Assembly: GCA_017526045.1 (NCBI GenBank) | Contig: JAFXRX010000195.1 | Location: forward strand, 1-8,851 | Direction of reading: 5' to 3' | Length of the DNA: 8,851 nucleotides | Origin: Opitutales bacterium | GTDB taxonomy: Bacteria; Verrucomicrobiota; Verrucomicrobiia; Opitutales; Intestinicryptomonadaceae | Translations under genes and position numbers: made by a program | Part shown: positions 1-6,298 of the stretch, one piece after another | Numbering within the stretch: position 1 is the stretch's first letter | Layout: every line of letters starts with the position of its first letter | Notes under the pieces: generated by a model | What the model was told of the DNA's origin: nothing | The model's database searches: none | Seen by the model: the letters and a program-made list of their open reading frames with translations, nothing else

Positions 1-1982
1 AACGCAGTCCGCTTCCACGCGCAGCCCTACCCCGAATTCTACCTCGACGTCGCCGACGAAATGGGCATTTGCGTCCTCGACGAATCCGCAATCTGGGCAA
101 GCGGCGGCGCGCCCAAGTACGACAGCGACCTTTTCATGGAGCGCTGCAAGGAGCACCTCGAACGCTTCGTAAAGCGCGACCGCAACCACCCCTCGGTTTT
201 CGGCTGGAGCGTCTGCAACAAGTCTTGGCAGGGGCAATCCACGTCTTCAAGTCCCCCGAAGAGCTCGTCGACAGGGTAATCGACAATATGAATTCCTGGA
301 TTGAAATCTGCCGCAAGTTCGACCCGACGCGCGACTGGATTTCTGGCGACGGCGAGACAAACCGCGAAAACAAGACGAAATTCCCGACCTCGATGGGGCA
401 CTACGCCGACATCAACCACATGTCCAAAAAATCAGTGCCCTGGGGCATCGGCGAGCAGACGATGGCGTACTACGGCACGCCCCTGCAGGCTTCAAAATAC
501 AACGGCGACCGCGCGTACGAATCTATGCTCGGCAGAATGGAGGCCATCGCAATCGAAACCTACCGCGACCTCAAAAACCAGCGCGACAAGGGCGCGGCGT
601 ACGCGTGCGTATTCAACATAGCATGGTACGGCCTAAAGCCCCTGCCGCTTGGCATGCCCGACACGGCAAAGGCTCCGACTTTGGAAGACGGCATATTCTT
701 CCCGCCCTTCAAGGAAGGCGCCTACGGCATGCAGCCCGAAAGGCTGGGCCCCTACACGACAACTTTGAACCCCGCGTACGACAAGTCGCTGCCGCTTTAC
801 GAGCCCTGGCCGATGTTCTACGCGGCAAAAGCCGCAAACGCAACCCCGATGGAGCCGTTTGAAATAAAATATCCAGAGCCCGAAAAAGACGCCGACCCCC
901 TGCCCGCCGCGGCGGCGGCGGAGCTGGTTGCGGGCTCAAACTCGCCGCTTGCAGTGCAGCTGCGCGCAGCGGGGCTCGTTTCAAAAAAGATAAAGTCTTT
1001 CAACAAAAACGCGCTTCTGATTGTCGACGGCTCGAAGGAAATCGAAAACTTTGAGGACGTCAAAAAGGCCGTCAAGGGCGGCGCAAGAGTTGTTGTTTTC
1101 GGCGTCTGCCCCGAAAGCGCGGAGTAGCTCAACTCGGTTCTGGGCAAGAAAAACTCAATAGAGCTGCAGGAGCGCAAGGCAACTTCGTTTATCAAAAAAT
1201 CGAACTCGCCAATGCTCTCGGGCCTGAGCCATAAGGATTTGTATTTCAGCGAGCTTCTGCCAAACAACAAGGCGGCTATGAAATACGGCATCGCGGGCGG
1301 ATTTGCGGAAAACGCAGAGCTCCTCGCAGAGGCCTGCAACACCGACTGGCAGCAGTGGAACAAACGCGCCGAATACGCGAAAACAGGGGCGGTAATCCGC
1401 AGCGAGCGCGAGGCAAAGAATAGCGGAAACGCCATCATGAGCCTCAAAAACAAAAAGGGCGGCGAAATAATAATTTCGACAATCGACTTCGCCCCCATTG
1501 CAAACGAAAGCTCCAAGCTCGTTTCCAAAATGCTCTCAAACCTCGGCGCGTCTTTCTCGGAATCAAAAGCCGACGAAGTGAAGGCTCTGAACGAAAAAGG
1601 CGAGCTTTGCAGAATAATCGCGGGCGAAAAGGCGGAAGTTAAAATCCTGAAAAACGGCAAAATCGACCTGCCCGCCTCCTGCGGCGAATTCTCGTTCTGG
1701 GTGTTCTCGCCGCGCTCGCTTGTGGACTTGCTCGCAGAGCCCAACATGCCCGTTTTGGATTTGGTCTCCGAAGGCAAAATCGAGCTTCTGTTAAACGGCA
1801 AAAATATGTCAGACCACACAAAGGACGGCAAGAGCTTCAACACCCTGCCCGTCGCGAAAGGCTGGAACAAGTTTACCGTAAAAACAGGCGGCGCAAGGAG
1901 CGTGAAAATCCGCTTCGAGTGCAAGAACCAGCCGAAATTCATGAAGGAGCTCCTCTCCTCTATCGAAAACAGGCAGAACTAA
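1..1982 (+). pseudogene. GH2-like glycoside hydrolase, 5'-truncated by window edge, with frameshift and in-frame stop
   Basis: Reading frame 1 is coding from base 1 to about 219, and frame 3 continues the same protein from about 222 to the TAA at 1980-1982. The first part reads NAVRFHAQPYPEFYLDVADE, then a VLDES motif, then NHPSVFGWSVCN. This is the classic GH2 (clan GH-A) TIM-barrel sequence leading to the Asn-Glu acid/base motif. Frame 3 resumes with VLAGAIHVFKSPEELVDRV, so one base is missing at the Glu codon. A WGIGEQ segment at about 442-459 could hold the nucleophile Glu. From roughly 1010 on there is a C-terminal region with alternating beta/alpha pattern (LLIVDG, GARVVVFG), perhaps a flavodoxin- or GATase-like accessory domain, followed by a beta-rich tail. 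Frame 3 is also stopped by TAG at 1125-1127, after which the same frame stays open for 284 codons. The family acts on beta-linked glycosides, usually outside the cytoplasm; the substrate cannot be told. The N-terminus lies outside the window. Either a recent pseudogene or sequencing error at one or both sites. Confidence 0.85.
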
Positions 1983-1986
1983 AAAA

Positions 1987-1990
1987 AGGA
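1987..1990 (+). promoter_or_regulatory. Ribosome binding site (AGGA) for the TTG-start gene
   Basis: AGGA sits 10 bases before the TTG at 2001 in an A-rich spacer. It is one of the few recognisable Shine-Dalgarno-like sites in the window and decides the non-ATG start. Confidence 0.55.
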
Positions 1991-2000
1991 AACACAAGCC

Positions 2001-2513
2001 TTGAAAAACGTAAAAATTTCAGTCTTCAACTCCGGCGACATCGACTCGCAATACGCCTCGGCGGAATCCGCGACGCGCTCCGAAATCGAGCTTGGCGAAG
2101 GGTTGAAGGCGAAATTTTCAAGGCCCCTGGGAATCAAGTTTATGGGCATGACGGTGGCGACTGTTTCGGAAATTGCAATCGACATGTCCAAAAACATTTC
2201 CTTCATTGAAATGAACGCGCCCTTTTTTGTGAAAGCCCAGGTCGAAAACGAAATCAAAAAGCTCGCGCAAAAAATCTCGTACGAAAAAATCGGGGAGTTT
2301 TTGGAGGGCGCGGGCGTCCGCGACAACGCCGAAATCGAAATAAAAATAAACTCCGACGGCTCCGTGGACGTGGCGTCCAATTCCGAAATCAGCGTGGGCT
2401 CGCCGCGCAGAAATTTGCGCGAATTCAAAGTGTTTAAAAACGGCGAAATCGAGGGCGGCGCGGGCTCGCTCGATTCGAAAGCCTGGCAATTTTTCCAAAA
2501 ACTTTTGGGATAG
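2001..2513 (+). CDS. Hypothetical protein, 170 aa, TTG start
   Basis: I do not recognise this family. The start is TTG at 2001: an AGGA at 1987-1990 lies 10 bases upstream, no ATG or GTG lies in frame between the preceding TAA (1980) and here, and the next in-frame ATG would remove 47 residues. The product has no signal peptide, no membrane segment and no cysteine, so it is probably a soluble cytoplasmic protein. Residues 1-72 look beta-rich; residues 75-104 (from FFVKAQVENEIKKLAQKI) look like one or two charged amphipathic helices; residues 110-155 are again strand-like, with repeated EIEIK / VDVAS / FKVFKNGEI patterns. It follows the broken GH2 gene after 18 bp and ends 5 bp before the NeuD-like gene, so it is probably translated from the same transcript as the latter. 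It ends in TAG, which shows that TAG is an ordinary stop in this genome. The reading frame is well supported; the function is unknown. Confidence 0.8.
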   Translation: MKNVKISVFNSGDIDSQYASAESATRSEIELGEGLKAKFSRPLGIKFMGMTVATVSEIAIDMSKNISFIEMNAPFFVKAQVENEIKKLAQKISYEKIGEFLEGAGVRDNAEIEIKINSDGSVDVASNSEISVGSPRRNLREFKVFKNGEIEGGAGSLDSKAWQFFQKLLG

Positions 2514-2518
2514 ACGGG

Positions 2519-3139
2519 ATGAAAAATTTTGTGATAGCGGGCGCGGGCGGCTTCGGGCGGGAGGTCTATTCGTATCTCCTAAATTCCGCAAAAAACGCGC
2601 AAATCCGCGGCTTTCTCGACGACAACCCAAACGCGCTCGAAGGCTTCGGCTTTGCCCACAAAATAATTTCGGATTTTTCGTCGTACATTCCGCTCGAAGG
2701 CGACGCCGTAATTTTTGCCGTTGCAAACCCGAAATTCAAAAAGAAAATCGCCGAAATTTTGGCTGCCCGCGGCGCGGAGTTTGAAAATTTCATCCACCCG
2801 AACGCGGCGGTTTCGGGCAGCGCGAAAATCGGCAAAGGCGTTGTTGCCGCGCCCTTTTGCTTCGTGCAAGCAAACGCGCAAATAGGAGATTTTGTTTCGA
2901 TAAACGCGGCTGTGAAAATTTCAAGCTCCGCGAAAATCGGGAACTATTCGACAATATCCTCAAACTGCGTCGTCGGCGAAAAAGCGGAGCTAAAAGAAGG
3001 CGCGTTCATGGCGTCTTCTTCGATTTTAAAAGGCGGCGCGACAATGTTTGAAAATTCCTTTCTCGGCGCGAACTCATGCGCGCAATCCTGCGTAAAAAAA
3101 GGGCAAACCGCCTTCGGCAATCCCGCCATGCCCCTTTGA
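2519..3139 (+). CDS. NeuD/PglD-like sugar O-/N-acyltransferase family protein (left-handed beta-helix)
   Basis: 206 aa. Residues 1-18 (MKNFVIAGAGGFGREVYSYL begins the protein) form the glycine-rich nucleotide-sugar-binding loop of the PglD N-terminal Rossmann-like domain, which runs to about residue 85 and includes GFLDDNP at 31-37. From IHPNAAVSGSAKIGKG (92-107) onward the chain shows hexapeptide repeats (AKIGKG, AQIGDF, AKIGNY) of a left-handed beta-helix, ending in the family-typical GNPAMPL. Relatives transfer an acetyl group from acetyl-CoA to sialic acid or UDP-amino-sugars for surface glycans. The catalytic His of the family normally sits in a (G/E)H(D/E) motif preceding an IG(D/E) turn; here that position reads ISSSAKIG (134-141), with Ser in place of His. 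Activity is therefore uncertain. The start is ATG 5 bp after the previous stop, with GGGA at 2507-2510 as a likely ribosome site. Fold assignment is confident; substrate is unknown. Confidence 0.85.
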   Translation: MKNFVIAGAGGFGREVYSYLLNSAKNAQIRGFLDDNPNALEGFGFAHKIISDFSSYIPLEGDAVIFAVANPKFKKKIAEILAARGAEFENFIHPNAAVSGSAKIGKGVVAAPFCFVQANAQIGDFVSINAAVKISSSAKIGNYSTISSNCVVGEKAELKEGAFMASSSILKGGATMFENSFLGANSCAQSCVKKGQTAFGNPAMPL

Positions 3140-3150
3140 TTTAGCGGATT

Positions 3151-5070
3151 TTAGCCGCACCTTTGTCTGGCGAGAGCAACGAGCACGCCCTTAATTTTGC
3201 CGACAATCTCTTCGGATTTTTGCATTGCATCTTTCTGCGAAACTCCGCCCGAAACGGGCGCGGAGGCGAAGATGTAAAACTTTATTTTAGGCTCCGTTCC
3301 GGAGGCGCGGACGGCAAACTGCGCGCCGTTTTCCAATTCGTAAAAATAAAATTTTTCCGCGGGGACGGGCAGCCCGTCGGCGTCGAAAATTCCCTCTTTC
3401 GAGAAATTCGTAAAGCTTGAAACCGCGCAGCCGCAAAGGCTTTCAAGCGGATTTTCCTCGAGGCTTTCCAGGATGTTTTGGATTTTCCGCGCCCCGCCCG
3501 CGCCCTCGAAATATACGCTTGCATGCGCCTGCGCGTGGCAGCCGAACTCGGAGTAAATTTCAGCCATGTAATCGGCAAAACTTTTGCCGCGGCTTTTAAG
3601 GCAAGCCATAAGCTCGCAGAACATCGCAAGAGCGGCGTTGGCGTCCTTGTCGCGCACGGAGTCCGCCGCGATGTAGCCGTAGCTTTCCTCGCCGCCGAAA
3701 ACCGCGAAAGTCGAATGCTTCTGCATAAGAGCTGCGCGCTCCAAATAGCCGAGTTTTTCCGCCGCTTCCGCCCCGATTTCTTTTTCGAGCAGATTTTCGT
3801 AATGCGTAAGCCGCTCGCCTATCCACTTGAAGCCCGTCAGCACGTTTACGCATTTTAAGCCGCGGGCGCGCGCGATTTTGTCGATTAAAGGGGTCGTTAC
3901 AAAAGTTTTTATGACGGCGCAGTTTTTCGGATTTTTTATTATGCCCATTTGGCGCATCTTTTCCGCCCTGTAATAAAACAATGCAGCCGCGATTGAATTG
4001 CCGTCCAAAAGCCCGTATTCGCCGCCTTCGCCGCGCACCGCCACCCCCAGCCTGTCGGCGTCGGGGTCGGTAACCAAAACCGCGTCGGCGTTTTCGCGCT
4101 TTGCGATTTCAATCCCCGCAGAAAGCGTTTCGGGATATTCGGGGTTCGGGGTTTTCACTGTGGGAAAGCGCGGATTTTCCGCCATCTGCGCCTCGACAAG
4201 AATGGGCGAAATTCCAAGCGAGCCCATAACCTTCGGACAGGCGAACGCGCCCGTTCCGTGCACGGGGCTAAACACGATTTTGGGCGGATTTTTTTCGATT
4301 AGCGGCTTGTCCAAAACGCAGTCGGCAATGCTTTTTATGTAGCATTCTTCAACGTCCTGCGGGACAATTTTTACGCCGCCGAGGTCGATTTGCAAATGTT
4401 TGCAGACTTCGCCCCAGCCGATTTTCGACATTCTTTCGGCAATTTCGGAGGCGATTTTGTTTGTGATTTGCCCGCCGTCCTTGAAATAAACCTTGTAGCC
4501 GTTGTCGTGCGGGGGGTTGTGGCTTGCGGTTATCACGACGCCCGCAAGAGCCTTCAATTTGCGCACAGTGAAAGAGAGCTGCGGCGTGGAGCGCGCGCCG
4601 CTGAAAATAAACACTTCCCCGCCCTTTTTGCGCCAAAGCGAAGCCGTAAGCGCGCAAAACCTCTCCGAGAAAAAGCGCACGTCCCTTGCGATGACAAGCC
4701 GCGGCGCGCCGCCGTTTTTTGCGCAATAATCCGCGCAAAAATCCCAAAGCCCCAAAGCCGCTTTAAGCACGGTAAAATCGTTGAGGCAGTTTGTGCCGAC
4801 TGCGGGATATTCAGGCTCTTCCGCGGGAATTTCGGCTCTCGCGGGATTTGCCGCCAAAACCCTGCCGCGCAGCCCTCCCGTCCCGAAAGAAAGATGCCTG
4901 AAAAACCTGTCGTCAAGCTCGCCGAATTTTTTTGCCTCAACCAATTCGCAAACAGAGGCAGCCGCCCGGTCGGGCAAATTTTCGCACGAGATGAATTCGC
5001 TTAAATTTTTGGCGGCATCGGGCTGCAAATTTTTTAGCGTATCAAAAACAATGTCTCGGCAGGCGTTCAT
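3151..5070 (-). CDS. Phosphohexomutase, PGM2-type (phosphomannomutase/phosphoglucomutase)
   Basis: 639 aa from the ATG at 5070. All four active-site loops of the alpha-D-phosphohexomutase superfamily are visible: phosphoserine loop TASHNP at 181-186 (Ser183), metal loop DPDADR at 335-340, sugar loop GEESYG at 460-465 and phosphate loop RASGTEPK at 588-595. The N-terminal FGTGGLRG (62-69) and the overall length place it in the PGM2-like branch rather than the ~460-aa AlgC/ManB branch. About 20 extra residues separate GLRG from the conserved GTN (92-94). It would interconvert hexose 6- and 1-phosphates in the cytosol. The upstream mannose-1-phosphate guanylyltransferase, 25 bp away on the same strand, suggests that mannose is a physiological substrate; glucose is equally possible from sequence alone. 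A longer in-frame start at 5190 would overlap manC by 95 bp and add 40 residues unlike the family, so it was not used. No Shine-Dalgarno is visible before 5070. Confidence 0.92.
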   Translation of the reverse strand: MNACRDIVFDTLKNLQPDAAKNLSEFISCENLPDRAAASVCELVEAKKFGELDDRFFRHLSFGTGGLRGRVLAANPARAEIPAEEPEYPAVGTNCLNDFTVLKAALGLWDFCADYCAKNGGAPRLVIARDVRFFSERFCALTASLWRKKGGEVFIFSGARSTPQLSFTVRKLKALAGVVITASHNPPHDNGYKVYFKDGGQITNKIASEIAERMSKIGWGEVCKHLQIDLGGVKIVPQDVEECYIKSIADCVLDKPLIEKNPPKIVFSPVHGTGAFACPKVMGSLGISPILVEAQMAENPRFPTVKTPNPEYPETLSAGIEIAKRENADAVLVTDPDADRLGVAVRGEGGEYGLLDGNSIAAALFYYRAEKMRQMGIIKNPKNCAVIKTFVTTPLIDKIARARGLKCVNVLTGFKWIGERLTHYENLLEKEIGAEAAEKLGYLERAALMQKHSTFAVFGGEESYGYIAADSVRDKDANAALAMFCELMACLKSRGKSFADYMAEIYSEFGCHAQAHASVYFEGAGGARKIQNILESLEENPLESLCGCAVSSFTNFSKEGIFDADGLPVPAEKFYFYELENGAQFAVRASGTEPKIKFYIFASAPVSGGVSQKDAMQKSEEIVGKIKGVLVALARQRCG

Positions 5071-5095
5071 GAAAAAATTTTTTAGGGGATAAGAA

Positions 5096-6160
5096 TTACC
5101 TGTATTTTTGCGGCAGGGAGCGCACCAAGTCCTTGATTTTTTCGGCGCAATCCTTGCTGCAAACCAAAGTGGCGTCCGCGGAGTGGACAACGACGATGCC
5201 GCTCAGCCCCACAATCGCGGTCGCCCTGCCCGCGGCGTCAAAAACAGAGCAGCCGCCCGCCTGCTGCGCGTGCAATTCGCCGACTGCGACGTTGCCTTGC
5301 GAATCCTTCTTCAAATGGCGCTCGAGCGCAGCCCACGAGCCGACGTCGTCCCAGTCGAAATTCGCGGGCACGACCCAGACGTTGGCGGATTTTTCCATGA
5401 CCGAAAAATCTATGCTTATTTTTTCGATTTGCGGGTACAGCTCCGCCGCCGCATTTTGAACGTCTTTGCCGGAATTCAAATTCGCCCTTATCTTTTCGAA
5501 AATTTCAAAAGTTTTGGGGGCGTTGCGCTCCAGGGCGGACAAAATTGAGGACGTCTTCCAGACGAATATGCCGGCGTTCCAGTAGAAATTGCCGCTTTCA
5601 AGATATTTTTTTGCGCGGGCTTCGTCGGGCTTTTCGTAAAATTTTTCGACTTCGAAGGCGCCGCCGCGGTCTTTGCCGCGCTTTATGTAGCCGTAGCCCG
5701 TCGCGGGGAAAGAGGGGTTGATGCCGATTGTAACGAGCCTGTCGCCCTCCTCGGCGACTTCAAAAGCCTTCATGACAGTTTCCGAAAACCCCTCGGCGTC
5801 CTCTATGAGCTGGTCGGAGGGAAACACCGCAAACGACGAATCCGCGCTGCCCGCGCGGCTTTCGACGAGGGCTGCGGCAAGGCCGATTGCCGCGGTTGTG
5901 TCGCGCCCGCAAGGCTCGGCAACCAAATTTTCATGCGGGATTTCCGGGCAGTATTTTTTTATGCCGCCAATCTGGAGGGCGTTTGTAACAACCATTATGT
6001 TCGACTTCGGGACAAAGCGCGAAATCCTGGAAAAGGTCTGCGTCAGCAGGCACTCTTTTCCGCCTGCAATATTCCAAAGATGCTTCGGGCGCTCCGCGCG
6101 GCTCAAAGGCCAAAACCTTTCGCCGACCCCGCCCGCCATTATGACCGCGTACCTTTTCAT
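5096..6160 (-). CDS. manC: Mannose-1-phosphate guanylyltransferase (GDP-mannose pyrophosphorylase)
   Basis: 354 aa, the short single-domain form without the C-terminal phosphomannose isomerase domain of bifunctional enzymes. It makes GDP-mannose from mannose-1-phosphate and GTP in the cytosol. Visible motifs are the nucleotidyltransferase signature MAGGVGERFWPLSR with Lys in RPKHLW (residues 8-29), EPCGRDTTAA (82-91), FPSDQ (113-117), GYGYIKRG (155-162), FYEKPD (174-179), NAGIFVW (195-201), DFSVMEK (251-257) and FDWDDVGSW (268-276). These match the ManC/GMP family, which distinguishes it from glucose-1-phosphate nucleotidyltransferases. It is first in a two-gene operon with the phosphohexomutase and is read from a predicted promoter about 20-48 bp upstream. 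The start ATG at 6160 is the natural family N-terminus; the leader is A/G-rich, without a strong Shine-Dalgarno. Confidence 0.93.
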   Translation of the reverse strand: MKRYAVIMAGGVGERFWPLSRAERPKHLWNIAGGKECLLTQTFSRISRFVPKSNIMVVTNALQIGGIKKYCPEIPHENLVAEPCGRDTTAAIGLAAALVESRAGSADSSFAVFPSDQLIEDAEGFSETVMKAFEVAEEGDRLVTIGINPSFPATGYGYIKRGKDRGGAFEVEKFYEKPDEARAKKYLESGNFYWNAGIFVWKTSSILSALERNAPKTFEIFEKIRANLNSGKDVQNAAAELYPQIEKISIDFSVMEKSANVWVVPANFDWDDVGSWAALERHLKKDSQGNVAVGELHAQQAGGCSVFDAAGRATAIVGLSGIVVVHSADATLVCSKDCAEKIKDLVRSLPQKYR

Positions 6161-6180
6161 TTCTCAATTCTTTCTTTTTG

Positions 6181-6208
6181 ATAATGGGCGTTTCCGCCGA
6201 ATTGTCAA
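6181..6208 (-). promoter_or_regulatory. Predicted sigma70-type promoter for the manC operon
   Basis: On the minus strand TTGACA (6208-6203) is a perfect -35 box. After a 16-bp spacer, CATTAT (6186-6181) matches 4 of 6 bases of TATAAT. The implied start of transcription near 6174 leaves a leader of only about 14 bases before the ATG at 6160. Predicted from sequence only. Confidence 0.5.
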
Positions 6209-6244
6209 AGCAAAAAGCTTGCCGCGCGCCCCCGCTTTACGCGC

Positions 6245-6273
6245 TTGACACGCGCTTTTTTTAAAGGCAGAAT
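6245..6273 (+). promoter_or_regulatory. Predicted sigma70-type promoter for the DUF1080 gene cluster
   Basis: TTGACA at 6245-6250 is a perfect -35 box. After a 17-bp spacer, CAGAAT at 6268-6273 matches 4 of 6 bases of TATAAT. Transcription would begin near 6280, about 19 bases before the ATG at 6299. The TTG of this box is also the first possible in-frame start of the downstream ORF, and the promoter reading argues against using it. Confidence 0.5.
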
Positions 6274-6298
6274 TTGCGCGAACTTTTTTATCAAAGCA

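Noticed and set aside
1125..1127. Programmed TAG readthrough or recoding (e.g. pyrrolysine) in the GH2 gene
   Set aside because: The next gene ends in TAG at 2511-2513 as a normal stop, no recoding element is visible, and the gene already has a second inactivating lesion.
818..1942. 374-codon open frame on the minus strand
   Set aside because: It lies fully antisense to the GH2-like gene, whose frame has recognisable motifs. The antisense product shows no family motif and is Ser/Ala/Phe-rich, as expected from reversed codon bias.
2118..2726. 202-codon minus-strand open frame
   Set aside because: It spans parts of two well-supported plus-strand genes and their junction. The Arg-rich product resembles no protein family.
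3144..3158. Intrinsic terminator between the convergent genes
   Set aside because: The stem is only 4 bp with no extension and no clear T tract on either side.
4390..5004. 204-codon plus-strand open frame
   Set aside because: It is antisense to the phosphohexomutase, whose catalytic motifs are all intact. The composition is typical of a shadow frame.
5071..5190. Upstream start adding 40 residues to the phosphohexomutase
   Set aside because: It would overlap the 3' end of manC by 95 bp, and the extra residues look like out-of-frame manC rather than a mutase N-terminus.
6245..6298. TTG start for the DUF1080 protein at 6245
   Set aside because: It places 18 charged and mixed residues ahead of a normal signal peptide and coincides with a perfect -35 hexamer; the ATG at 6299 fits better.
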